Shown: positions 9,336 to 17,513 of the stretch, in pieces
How the letters are laid out: every line of letters begins with the position of its first letter
Numbering within the stretch: position 1 is the stretch's first letter
Translations under genes and position numbers: made by a program
Notes under the pieces: model-generated
Databases searched by the model: none
Told to the model about the DNA's origin: nothing
The model's input: only the letters and a program-made list of their open reading frames with translations
From: Palsa-504 sp963739135
GTDB lineage: Bacteria > Actinomycetota > Actinomycetes > Streptosporangiales > Streptosporangiaceae
NCBI GenBank assembly: GCA_963739135.1
Contig: CAVTZG010000007.1
Coordinates: 404,442-468,441 of the forward strand
Length of the DNA stretch: 64,000 nt
Reading direction: 5' to 3'

Positions 9336-9415
9336 TGTACCGCTCGAATACTTGATTGAGTGGCTGACCTGCGCTTTCGCAAGCACGCTAGGCGGGGTGA
9401 TGGTTAGCTTGCCGG

Positions 9416-9650
9416 GTGCTGCTCAAGATCGTCTACCTGCTCACGTGCCGGGTACTCGGCCTGGCCGTCCTGGCGTTCCGCGGCGACCGGGCGAAGGATG
9501 CTGAGCTGCTGGCGCTCCGGCACCAGAACGCGGTCCTGCGCGGGCACGCCGGCCAGGTGCGGGCCGGCCGACCGGGCCTGGCTCGCCGCGCTGGCGCGGC
9601 TTATACCGCGCAGGCGCAGGGCCGAAGTCTTCCCCGTGACGCCAGCGACC
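9416..9650 (+). pseudogene. IS transposase N-terminal fragment
   Basis: GTG 9416 opens a frame LLKIVYLLTCRVLGLAVLAFRG followed by DRAKDAELLALRHQNAVLR, the standard opening of actinobacterial integrase-type transposases. After a frame break near 9550 the sequence continues as ADRAWLAALARLIPRRR and AEVFPVTPAT, and stops being transposase at 9650, exactly where the group II intron 3' end is inferred. The rest of the protein is represented by the fragment near 12900-13276. Confidence 0.8.
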
Positions 9651-9693
9651 GTGCCGGGTAGCCCCGGTGCATTGCTGCACCGAGGCCCCCTCA

Positions 9694-9727
9694 GGACCGC
9701 GCATGCACGTTCCCGCGCACACGGCCC
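9694..9727 (-). ncRNA. Domain V of the outer group II intron
   Basis: The 34 bases read GGGCCGTG, a second stem capped by GGAA, a two-base bulge and CGCGGTCC, matching the length and layout of group II domain V. The usual catalytic triad AGC at positions 2-4 reads GGC, and the opposite base has changed so that an A-U pair became G-C. The helix is otherwise perfect. It lies 20 bases after the maturase stop, as expected. Confidence 0.7.
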
Positions 9728-9747
9728 AAGCAAGCCACTAGGGCGGT

Positions 9748-11343
9748 TCAGTTCGTCTGCTGTATCACGGTGTTTCTCGCCGTCCGGGGCTGGTTTCTGC
9801 TCCGGTGGCAGGTGTCGTGTACGAGGTGTGTCCGGCTGCTGCGCGCGGCACTGGGCGTGTCGTGGTGGACCAGGTAGCCCGCCGTGATTGCCTTCTTAGT
9901 GACCCGCAGGAACCAGCGTTCCCAGCCCTCGGGGGACTGCGGAGGCTGGTCGCGGGTCAGCAGGTTCTCCCCGCATAGGCTGCACCGCCCGTCCTGCCTG
10001 GACAGCAGGCGCACGGTGTAGGAATCCAGCGGGGGTTTCACCTTCTGGCGACGTTGCGCCCAGCACCCGGCCAGGGCGGGATCATCGGGTGATGCCCCGC
10101 TTTTGACCAGGATGTGCCGCACGATATCGGTCCAGGCTGGTTTCGGCAGGTAGGCGCCGGTGTCCCGGTCGCCGAACACCCACCGGTCGTTCCTGAACTT
10201 ACTGAATTTCCCGAAGTACCGGCCGGTGATCCAGTGTTTCGGCTTGTTCGGGTGGCTCCAGCACGCCCACTTGTAAGTGAGCCTCCACAGGTAATCGGTC
10301 AGGGCAGCGAACACCCTGGCCGACACCACCGTCCGGTAGTAGGCGACCCAGCCCCGTGTGATCGGGACAATTTTCGCCAGTACCGCTGCGACGTTGGCCC
10401 CGCGGAGTGCGCGGAACTCCTTCGCAAGCCTGTTCCGGAGCCTCTTGATGGCCGTGGCGCCCGGTTTGATCAGCAGCTTTCCGTTGGGATAGCGGCGGAG
10501 ATTAAATCCGAGGAAATCGAACCCCTCAGTAACGGGGACGATCCGGGTTTTGGCTTCGTTAAAAGCCAGCCCTCTCGGCTCCAGCCACTCGGCCAGCCGT
10601 GTCCGGACCTGCTCGGCCTGCTGCCTGGAATGGCAGCATACCACCAGGTCATCGGCGTACCTGATGAGCGCCGGGCAGCCGTCCTTCACCGTTCCGGCAT
10701 GAATGCCGCCCCGGTATCGGACGCCTGCGGCCTCCTCCAGCCCGTGCAATGCGATATTCAACAGCAAAGGCGAAATAATACCGCCCTGGGGAGTTCCTTC
10801 CCCGGTCGGCGCGAACCCTTTCCCGGCCTCGAAGATCCCTGCTTTCAGCCACCCGGCGATAATCTCCCTCGCGGGGAAACCGCCGAGCATTTCCAGCAGG
10901 TGCTCGTGGCTGATCTTGTCGAATGCGCCTGCCAGGTCCGCGTCCAGTATCCACACCCGCTTGGATTTCCCGCACAAGGTGCTGAACAACGACTCTATCG
11001 CGTCATGGCAGCCGCGGCCCGGCCGGAACCCATAAGACCTGGGCTCGAACCGGGCCTCCCACTCGGGCTCCAGCGCATTACGCACCCGTGCCTGATGGCA
11101 CCGATCCGAAAGAACCGGAATTCCGAGCGGCCGCATTTTTGTCTTATCACTGGCTTTCGGTATATACACACGCCGGACCGGGGACGGCACATGAGAACCG
11201 ATGCTGGCGTGCACCTGCACCGCCATCTCGGCCCTGGCCTGGCTGGTCAGCGCGACCAGTCCGTCGATTCCCGCGGTCCTGCGGCCCGTGTTCCGCTGCG
11301 TCACCTGCCGCACGCTGACTAGCGTGTTGCTCCAGCTCCGCAG
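9748..11343 (-). CDS. ltrA: Group II intron-encoded reverse transcriptase/maturase, C-terminal exon
   Basis: Minus-strand coding from LRSWSNTLVSVRQVTQRN to the stop at 9748. Reverse transcriptase blocks are complete: AGIDG near the start, YIPKASDKTKMRPLGIP, SYGFRPGRGCHDAI, LDADLAGAFDKI (catalytic Asp), GTPQGGIISPLL and the catalytic YADD (IRYADDLVVC). The maturase (X) domain follows (IKRLRNRLAKEF and the GWVAYYR region), then a zinc/HNH nuclease-type tail (CSLCGENLL and a downstream HHD). The N-terminal RT0 part lies about 700 bases upstream at 12046-12234, separated by a candidate inner intron. Joining the two pieces restores a continuous NLQKL-LRSWSN sequence. Confidence 0.9.
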   Translation of the reverse strand: MRSWSNTLVSVRQVTQRNTGRRTAGIDGLVALTSQARAEMAVQVHASIGSHVPSPVRRVYIPKASDKTKMRPLGIPVLSDRCHQARVRNALEPEWEARFEPRSYGFRPGRGCHDAIESLFSTLCGKSKRVWILDADLAGAFDKISHEHLLEMLGGFPAREIIAGWLKAGIFEAGKGFAPTGEGTPQGGIISPLLLNIALHGLEEAAGVRYRGGIHAGTVKDGCPALIRYADDLVVCCHSRQQAEQVRTRLAEWLEPRGLAFNEAKTRIVPVTEGFDFLGFNLRRYPNGKLLIKPGATAIKRLRNRLAKEFRALRGANVAAVLAKIVPITRGWVAYYRTVVSARVFAALTDYLWRLTYKWACWSHPNKPKHWITGRYFGKFSKFRNDRWVFGDRDTGAYLPKPAWTDIVRHILVKSGASPDDPALAGCWAQRRQKVKPPLDSYTVRLLSRQDGRCSLCGENLLTRDQPPQSPEGWERWFLRVTKKAITAGYLVHHDTPSAARSSRTHLVHDTCHRSRNQPRTARNTVIQQTN

Positions 11344-12045
11344 CGACACCGGTAGGCCGACGGCGAGGTGCCTGCCGTGAGGCAGGTCCTTTTCCGCCGG
11401 CCCCCGGTCCGAACCACGCGGGCACCTTTCAATGCACGTGGCTCTCCAGTGGCTATACCGTGACAGCGGTGCGTTCACGGAGGACACCCAGCACCGTTTC
11501 GGCGCTCTGCATTTCGCATACCCTTTCAGTATCCGGATATCCAGCCACCTGGTGCCCTTCGCCCTGCGGACGGCCTTCCCGTCCCCCTTGGTGCGGCGTT
11601 ACTCGCACGACTACTACGACACCTGTGTCGCCATAGGGCTCGCGCCCCTTAGGCGATCCCACGTTCGTCCCTGTCATACGTGCTAGCGCGGTTTAGGCTC
11701 CACTTTCATCTCCTTGAATACCCTCGCTGGGCATCGCTCCGCGTCCCGAGGGGTGCACTGGCCAGCTAATGAGACCAGCGCAGGACGCGGCGCCGGTGTC
11801 AGGCGTCTTTCCGGCGGGCGTGCAGTTGCACCTTCTGGAGATTATGGTTCAGGCAGTCTAGCTTTAGCCTTGCCGCGCGGGCCTCCTAATGCGCCGTTCC
11901 TTACGCCTGGACACGACCACTAGTTTCCTGCCATGCTGCGGTTCCCTTCCCCTTTCAGTTCCAGGTAAGGCATCAGGCCCAGGAATCTCCCTTCGAATTC
12001 CTCCCGGCTGAGCCGGGGATACAACAGGGCGCCTCGTGGCGCAGC
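11344..12045 (-). mobile_element. Inner ORF-less group II intron nested in the maturase gene
   Basis: This ~700-base insert separates two parts of one maturase. It has no convincing reading frame but looks like a structured RNA and carries a canonical 34-nt domain V at 11444-11411 (GAGCC start, GAAA loop, GGTTC end) followed by a domain VI-like hairpin just before the maturase resumes. Exact splice sites are uncertain by a few bases because the octamer TCGCTGCG occurs at both borders; joining CTC (12046) to CTG (11343) restores the frame. The 5' end (GCTGCGCC) deviates from GTGCG, so it may be degenerate. Confidence 0.6.
11411..11444 (-). ncRNA. Domain V of the inner group II intron
   Basis: Thirty-four bases with the canonical features: GAGCC opening with catalytic triad AGC, a GAAA tetraloop, a CG bulge and the closing GTGGTTC. 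The two arms pair throughout the lower stem. It is the clearest sign that the insert in the maturase gene is itself a group II intron. Confidence 0.8.
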
Positions 12046-12234
12046 GAGCTTCTGCAGGTTCCTGGCCAGCGGCCAGTCACCAGCCTGCACCGCCTTGAAA
12101 ATCCGCCCGCGCAGCCGCCGTACCTGCTCCTCATGGAACCGCCAGTCCACACAATCCCAGGCGCCACCATCGAACGAGGGCAGGCCCTCAGGTCCGTTCA
12201 CCGAAGTGTCCAACTTGCCCGTCAGTTCCGGCAT
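12046..12234 (-). CDS. Group II intron maturase, N-terminal exon (RT0)
   Basis: ATG 12234 opens a frame whose residues WDCVDWRFHEEQVRRLRGRIF, interrupted here as WDCVDWRFHEEQ and VRRLRGRIFKAVQAGDW, followed by LARNLQKL, match the N-terminal RT0 extension of bacterial group II intron maturases. After NLQKL the similarity stops and the frame runs into non-maturase sequence ending at 11920. The expected continuation (LRSWSNTLVSV) is found at 11343. The piece is thus the first exon of a split maturase. Confidence 0.8.
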
Positions 12235-12899
12235 TTACGCCGCTTCGTCTCAAAGGCTCACCTGCCCACGTCAGCGCCCTTGCGGGCCCGAGCATCACGC
12301 TCGCTATCCGGCCAGTTATACGGGCACCGGCCGGGAGGAGACCCGGCCCTGCGGCACCCGCCTTCCTGCTGCCTTTCGGCCGCCGGCATTCGCTTCCTGG
12401 GCACCCTGTCCCGCCAGGGGCTTCCGCCCCTCTTACGATCGGCCTACCGGCCGGCCTGCACCTACCCGTGCCTGCCGGGCGGACCCTGGCGAGGTTTCCA
12501 CGTTCCGCACGCATGAGACCCGGACCGGGCCGGGCGCCCTCTATACCCCGGGGACGGCGGTGTTCGCTAGCCGTCGACTTATCCGCGGCCGCCGCCTGCC
12601 GCCTCTCAGCGGCCGGTCCCTGGCACCCCGGTACAACGACCCAACCCGGGATGTATCAGTGACGAGGCATCAGCAAAGGTTCCCTGACAGTCGCCCTGTT
12701 CCGGTCCTTCCCCTCGCCTGTGACCGCCATGGTTGGAGCAGCGGCCCTTGGGCTTTCCCGTGAGCTCCGCACCCAGCCGATCAGGAACCGGCCACGCACG
12801 TCACGGCGGGGACAGGTCGAACACAAACCTGTAGCTATGTCACCGGCATCAAGCCGACCTCCTCGACAAGCTCACTCACAACGTGCGACCTCGTGTCGC

Positions 12900-13276
12900 A
12901 ATAAGCTCCTGATCCGCGACCGCGGATCGAACTTCACCGCATCCTTCGACTCCGTCTTCCAGGCCGCCGGCACCAGGATCCTGCGCACCGCGGTCCAGGC
13001 GCCGCGCATGAACGCGATCTGCGAGCGGCTCGTCGGCACCCTGCGCCGAGAACTCCTCGACCGCGTGCTGATTCTCGGTGAGGCGATCTGCGCACCGTCC
13101 TGGCCGAGTACCAGGCGCACTACAACACGGCTCGGCCGCACCAGGGCATCGCGCAACGTGTCCCCGCCAGCGAATGCCATGCTCCCCTCATCACCGCAAC
13201 CGACTCCGGCGTCGAACGGATCCACCGCAAACCCGTCCTCAACGGCCTGATCAACGAATACACGCACGCCGCCTGA
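12900..13276 (+). pseudogene. IS transposase C-terminal (integrase core) fragment
   Basis: Reads KLLIRDRGSNFTASFDSVF, then RILRTAVQAPRMNAICERLVGTLRRELLDRVLILGE, shown here only as landmarks, and after a frame break near 13079 LAEYQAHYNTARPHQG and RKPVLNGLINEYTHAA with a TGA at 13274-13276. This is the second half of an rve-type integrase domain, including the catalytic Asp (IRDRG) and Glu (NAICERLVG) regions. It is probably from the same IS as the N-terminal fragment at 9416; the central ~100 residues are missing. Confidence 0.8.
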
Positions 13277-13328
13277 CACTCGAAGAACCACAGGTCTCCA
13301 GCCGAATCCTATTTTTCGAGCGGCACAA

Positions 13329-13811
13329 GTGAAGATGACCCCGGGGATGCTGGCGCGCGCCGGGTGGCCCGTCCTCACCAGGGCGGCCAGCCCGATGAAG
13401 ATCCCGCCGAGCAGCAGGCTGGTCAGCGGGCCGGCGCCGGCGATCCGCGCCTCGGCGGCCGGGCCCGGCGTCTCGCCGCCCAGTTCGGAGATCCCGCCGA
13501 GCAGCCACAAGGTGATGCTCTTTACCGTGACCCCGTAACGCCGGGCCACCAGCGAGTGCGCCAGCTCGTGGGCCAGCAGCGAGGCCAGGTACACGGCGGT
13601 GGTCAGGACTCCGGCCAGCACGTAGGTCAGCGTGGACTGATGCGGGTCGAGGGCCGGGAAATCCCAGGCGGCCAGGCCGAACGCGATCAGGGCGAAGATT
13701 ACCGCGGCGCTCCAGTTCACCCTGACCGGGATGCCCCCGACGGTGCCCAGCGGCAAGGCCGCGCGCAGGGGATCTTTCCCCCGCCCGGTCCCGCCGTCCG
13801 GCCCTGCCATC
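13329..13811 (-). pseudogene. Site-2 protease (M50) family metalloprotease, truncated by IS
   Basis: ATG 13811, with AGGAGAG 5-11 bases upstream, starts a protein LPLGTVGGIPVRVNWSAAV typical of actinobacterial site-2 proteases. The zinc-binding HELAHSL (HExxH) sits at the end of the second membrane helix (ASLLAHELAHSLVARRYG) and the family's LWLLGGISELGGE follows. Similarity stops at IPGVIFT, precisely where the IS right end inserts (about 13329), so the second zinc motif (NLLPAAPLDGG type) and any CBS domains are lost. The fragment would lack the third metal ligand and is likely inactive. Confidence 0.85.
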
Positions 13812-13908
13812 GCTCTCCTGACCCGGCGGTCTTCTCGCGTCACGGTGTCGCTCCGCGACTCCGGCGTCCAGAGGCGAAGGTCCCGGCGCCTCGGCATCAG
13901 CGCCGGCC

Positions 13909-14115
13909 TCACGACCCGGCGGTATGGAACAGACGGCCGATCAAGAAGCCGATGACGGCGGCGCCTAGCCTGATCACCACCATCTGCAGGCCCTTCTTGC
14001 GCCAGTCTCCGACCAGGGTCACCGCCTGGTAGGTCCCGCAGGATCTGCACACCCGTTCGCTGCGTCCGGACCTGGGCGGGCATCGTCTCGGGCTGGCCGA
14101 ATCTAGTAACTTCAT
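13909..14115 (-). CDS. Small Cys-containing membrane protein
   Basis: 68 residues. The N-terminal half carries a CRSC pair (VCRSCGTYQAVTLVG) that could be half of a zinc ribbon, and the C-terminus is one clear hydrophobic helix (MVVIRLGAAVIGFLIGRLF). An AGGT precedes ATG 14115. It lies divergent from the acyl-CoA ligase gene at 14239, sharing a 123-base intergenic region. I do not recognise a family; codon use favours a real gene but the evidence is modest. Confidence 0.45.
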   Translation of the reverse strand: MKLLDSASPRRCPPRSGRSERVCRSCGTYQAVTLVGDWRKKGLQMVVIRLGAAVIGFLIGRLFHTAGS

Positions 14116-14238
14116 GACCTGCGCGCACCTGTGATGCGCCGTTCATTCTCCTTACCTTGCTGTTCAAGGCAGCTGAGCAGGGCCGCAGGAGGGCCTGCAC
14201 GGCAGGAGGAACCTGCGCGTGATCTTCGAGGTGAAGCG

Positions 14239-15687
14239 ATGACCATTGACTATCTGCCATGGAACCGCCCGGCAACGCTGGCCGGCCGCGCGTGCATGCG
14301 CGACACGGATGTCGAGCTGACCTACGCCGAGGTGGCCCGGCGGGTGGAGGCGGTCGCCGAGCAGTTCGCGGCGGCCGGCGTGGGCCGGGGCGACGTGGTG
14401 GCCGTCATGTTGCCTAACCAGGTGGAGCTGCTGCTCGGGCTGATGGCCGCGTGGCGGCTGGGCGCCGCGGCGACACCGGTCAACCCGGTGTTCACGGCGA
14501 ACGAGGCCGGCTACCAGATCGCCAACTCGGTCGCCAAGCTGCTGCTCACCTCCGATCCGGACGTCGGCTACGGAGTGCCGGTCCTGCCGACGAGCGAGCT
14601 GAGCTCCGGTCCGACCGGCTCACTGCCCGCTCCGGACACCAGGCTGGACGATCTCGCCTTGCTGATCTATACCAGTGGCTCGACCGGCCGGCCGAAGGGC
14701 GTGATGCTCGACCACGCGAACCTGCTGGCGATGGCCGCCTCGATCGGCGAGGCGATGAAGCTCGGCCCGGACGACAACTGCCTGCTGGTGCTGCCGCTGT
14801 TTCACGTGAACGCCATCCTGGTGAGTTGCCTGGCCCCGATCATGGCCGAGGGGCAGGTGACGATCCTGTCCCGGTTCGCGCCGGACACCTTCTTGGCGGC
14901 GGTGTCGCGGTATCGGGCGACGTACTTCTCGGCGGTGCCGACGATATACGCGCGGCTGGCCGAGCTGCCCCAGGGACAGCTCGGCGACACCTCGTCCGTC
15001 CGGTTCGCAGTGTGCGGGGCGGCGCCGGTGTCGAAGGAGCTGCTGGAGCGGAGCGAGTCCCGGTTCGGCTTCCCGATCATCGAGGGATACGGGCTGACCG
15101 AGGGCACCTGCGCGTCGGCCATCAACCCGCTGGACGGGCTGCGCAAGCCGGGCACGGTCGGGGTCGCGCTGCCGGGCCAGCTGGTGGCCACGATGCGGCC
15201 CGACGGCTCGTTCGCGGCGGCCGGCGAGCCCGGCGAGGTGGTCATCAAGGGCCCGAACGTGATGCGCGGCTACCTGAACCGGCCGGAGGCCACCGCTGAG
15301 GCGATCGTGGACGGCTGGCTGCACACGGGGGACGTGGGGGTGCTCGACGCCGACGGCTACCTGAGGATCGTCGACCGGATCAAGGACATGATCATCCGGG
15401 GCGGCGAGAACATCTACCCCAAGGAGATCGAGTCGGTGCTCTGCCGGCACGGCGCGGTCCTGCAGGCGGCCGTGATAGGGGTGCCGCACGAGGTATACGG
15501 CGAGGTACCGGTGGCCTATGTGGTCACCTACCCGGGCGCCTCGGTGACGGCCGGGGACTTGCTGGGGCTCTGCCGCGCCAACCTGGCCAAGATCAAGCTC
15601 CCGACGGCGATCCACATCGTGCCCGAGCTGCCGCGCAACGCCGTCGGCAAGATCGACAAGCCCGCCCAGCCCGCATTGTCGCGTTAA
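14239..15687 (+). CDS. Class I adenylate-forming acyl-CoA ligase
   Basis: 482 residues from ATG 14239, preceded by GAGGTGAAG. All core motifs of the acyl/aryl-CoA synthetase family are visible: the phosphate-binding loop IYTSGSTGRPKGVMLDH, the aromatic/Thr motif EGYGLTEGTCAS, the hinge TGDVGVLDADGYLRIVDR with KDMIIRGGENIYPKEIE, and the catalytic lysine in AVGKIDKP near the C-terminus. It would activate a carboxylic acid with ATP and then CoA. It leads an operon: 20 bases before the DUF3556 gene, then an overlapping FAD enzyme. It is a close paralogue of the ligase at 46122. Substrate unknown. Confidence 0.95.
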   Translation: MTIDYLPWNRPATLAGRACMRDTDVELTYAEVARRVEAVAEQFAAAGVGRGDVVAVMLPNQVELLLGLMAAWRLGAAATPVNPVFTANEAGYQIANSVAKLLLTSDPDVGYGVPVLPTSELSSGPTGSLPAPDTRLDDLALLIYTSGSTGRPKGVMLDHANLLAMAASIGEAMKLGPDDNCLLVLPLFHVNAILVSCLAPIMAEGQVTILSRFAPDTFLAAVSRYRATYFSAVPTIYARLAELPQGQLGDTSSVRFAVCGAAPVSKELLERSESRFGFPIIEGYGLTEGTCASAINPLDGLRKPGTVGVALPGQLVATMRPDGSFAAAGEPGEVVIKGPNVMRGYLNRPEATAEAIVDGWLHTGDVGVLDADGYLRIVDRIKDMIIRGGENIYPKEIESVLCRHGAVLQAAVIGVPHEVYGEVPVAYVVTYPGASVTAGDLLGLCRANLAKIKLPTAIHIVPELPRNAVGKIDKPAQPALSR

Positions 15688-15707
15688 CGATAGCTAAGGA
15701 GACCGTG

Positions 15708-17513
15708 ATGGGATTCACCAAGCCTGACCTGCCGAAGGTCGACCCGGACACCTTCATGCAGCAGCCGCTGATGCACCGGATGAAGGTGCTGGCGCAGCAC
15801 TGGGTCGAGCACGGGTTCGGCACGCCGAGAATGGTGCACGCGATCTACATCGCCAAGCTGCTGTTCTTCTACATGCTGGGTGGCGTGGTGGTGGCCACCG
15901 CGACGTCGCGGCTGCCCGCTTTCTGGCACGTCGCCCAGTGGTGGAACCAGCCGATCGTGTACCAGAAGGCGGTGCTGTGGACGGTGCTGCTGGAGACGAT
16001 CGGGATCGCGGGATCGTGGGGCCCGCTGGCCGGCAAGTTCAAGCCGATGACCGGCGGGATCCTGTTCTGGGCCCGCACCGGCACCATCCGGCTGCGGCCC
16101 TGGAAGCGGGTGCCGCTCACCGTCGGCGACCGGCGCACGGTCGCGGACGTCGGACTCTACCTAGCGCTCATCGTCAGCGTGATCGTGCCGCTGGTGCTGC
16201 CTGGGGTGCACAGCGACTCGCTGTCCGCCGCGGTCCCCGGCAACACCTCCGGGCTGGTCAGCCCGATGCTGATTATCCCGGCGATCGTCCTGCTGGTGAT
16301 CTGCGGGTTGCGGGACAAGGTGATCTTCCTGGCCGCGCGCGGCGAGCAGTACCTGCCGGCCCTGGTGTTCTTCACCGTCCTGCCGTTCATCGACATGATC
16401 ATCGCGCTCAAGCTGCTGATAGTCACGGTCTGGATCGGGGCCGGCTTCTCCAAGCTGGGCCGGCACTTCGCGAACGTGGTGCCGCCCATGGTCAGCAACA
16501 GCCCTGGCGCCCCGTTCCGGTGGCTCAAGCGGGCGCACTACCGGGACTTCCCCTGCGACATCCGGCCGTCCCGGCTGGCCCACCTGATGGCGCACGGCGG
16601 CGGCACCTTCGTAGAGATCGTCACGCCGCTGGTGCTGCTGCTGTCCCCGTGGAAACCGGTGACGCTGGCCGCGGTCGCCGTCATGGTGATCTTCCACCTG
16701 TTCATCATCTCCACGTTCCCGCTGGCCGTGCCGCTGGAGTGGAACGTGCTGTTCGGCTACGCCGCGGTGTTCCTGTTCGCCGGCTACCCGGCCTGGCACG
16801 GCTACGCCGTGGCGGACATGTCCTCGCCGTGGATGACGCTGGCCATCGTGGCCGCGCTGCTGTTCTTCCCGGTGCTGGGCAACCTGCGCCCGGACCTGGT
16901 GTCGTTCCTGCCGTCGCTGCGCCAGTACGCCGGTAACTGGGCCTCGGCGGTGTGGGCGTTCGCGCCGGGCGCGGAGGACAAGCTCAACGCGGTCACCCGG
17001 CCCACGGGCAACCAGGTCGACCAACTGGTGGCCTTCGGCTACGAGCGCAAGTGGGCGGACGTGACCATGCAGCAGGTGATCGCCTGGCGGACCATGCACA
17101 GCCAGGGCCGCGGCCTGTTCTCGCTGCTGCTGCGGCACCTGCCCGACATCGACGCCAGGACCGTGCGCGAGGGCGAGTTCGTGTGCAACTCGCTGGTCGG
17201 GTTCAACTTCGGCGACGGGCACCTGCACGACGAGGACCTGATCAAGGCGGTGCAGGCCCAGGCCGGCTTCGAGCCCGGCGAGCTGGTCGTGGCCTGGGTG
17301 GAATCCCAGCCGGTGCACCGGGGCCACCAGGCGTACAAGGTGATCGACGCGGCGCTCGGCGTCGTCGAGCGCGGCACGTGGAAGGTCGCCAACGCGGTCG
17401 CCGAGCAGCCCTGGCTGCCCAACGGGCCGATCCCGGTGCAGGTGACCTGGTCGCGCGCGGTCGCTCCGCAGGCCCCCGACGAGCAGTACGACGGGAGCGA
17501 GGTGGCGGCGTGA
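15708..17513 (+). CDS. DUF3556 family integral membrane protein
   Basis: 601 residues from ATG 15708 with AAGGAGA at 15696-15702. The opening MGFTKPDLPKVDPDTF is the DUF3556 signature, a family I know from mycobacteria and relatives. Multiple membrane helices follow (for example IYIAKLLFFYMLGGVVVAT, LYLALIVSVIVPLVLPG, VAVMVIFHLFIISTFPLAV) and a soluble C-terminal domain. HCC1/Vitamin-K-carboxylase-like spacing is suggested by the polytopic core but not proven. Its stop codon overlaps the GTG start of the next gene, so the two are translationally coupled. Molecular function unknown. Confidence 0.9.
   Translation: MGFTKPDLPKVDPDTFMQQPLMHRMKVLAQHWVEHGFGTPRMVHAIYIAKLLFFYMLGGVVVATATSRLPAFWHVAQWWNQPIVYQKAVLWTVLLETIGIAGSWGPLAGKFKPMTGGILFWARTGTIRLRPWKRVPLTVGDRRTVADVGLYLALIVSVIVPLVLPGVHSDSLSAAVPGNTSGLVSPMLIIPAIVLLVICGLRDKVIFLAARGEQYLPALVFFTVLPFIDMIIALKLLIVTVWIGAGFSKLGRHFANVVPPMVSNSPGAPFRWLKRAHYRDFPCDIRPSRLAHLMAHGGGTFVEIVTPLVLLLSPWKPVTLAAVAVMVIFHLFIISTFPLAVPLEWNVLFGYAAVFLFAGYPAWHGYAVADMSSPWMTLAIVAALLFFPVLGNLRPDLVSFLPSLRQYAGNWASAVWAFAPGAEDKLNAVTRPTGNQVDQLVAFGYERKWADVTMQQVIAWRTMHSQGRGLFSLLLRHLPDIDARTVREGEFVCNSLVGFNFGDGHLHDEDLIKAVQAQAGFEPGELVVAWVESQPVHRGHQAYKVIDAALGVVERGTWKVANAVAEQPWLPNGPIPVQVTWSRAVAPQAPDEQYDGSEVAA

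Larger units (their letters stand above)
9651..12799 (-). mobile_element. Group II intron (outer intron, with maturase gene)
   Basis: On the minus strand the intron begins with GTGCG at 12799-12795, the consensus group II 5' end, and runs about 565 bases of structured non-coding sequence (domains I-III) to the maturase start at 12234. The maturase ends at 9748 and is followed by a 34-nt domain V (9727-9694) and a domain VI hairpin; the 3' end is placed at 9651 (ending in AC) where transposase coding begins. Its maturase gene is interrupted by a second intron at about 12045-11344. Insertion is antisense to the transposase, as is usual for mobile introns lodged in IS elements. Confidence 0.75.
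9336..13328. mobile_element. Integrase-type (IS3/IS481-like) insertion sequence split by a group II intron
   Basis: The ends at 9336 (TGTACCGCTCGAATA) and at 13328, read inward on the other strand (TTGTGCCGCTCGAAAAA), form a good imperfect inverted repeat that continues through GATT and GGCTG. Between them lie an N-terminal transposase fragment, a group II intron on the opposite strand, and a C-terminal transposase fragment. Removing the 3149-base intron leaves only about 840 bases, so several hundred bases of the IS were also lost. The right end truncates the site-2 protease gene. Confidence 0.65.

Noticed and set aside
9748..11487. Treating the minus-strand frame from ATG 11487 as a complete maturase with its own start
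   Set aside because: Its first ~48 residues are translated group II intron RNA (the domain V at 11411-11444 lies inside), and the true N-terminal exon is found at 12046-12234.
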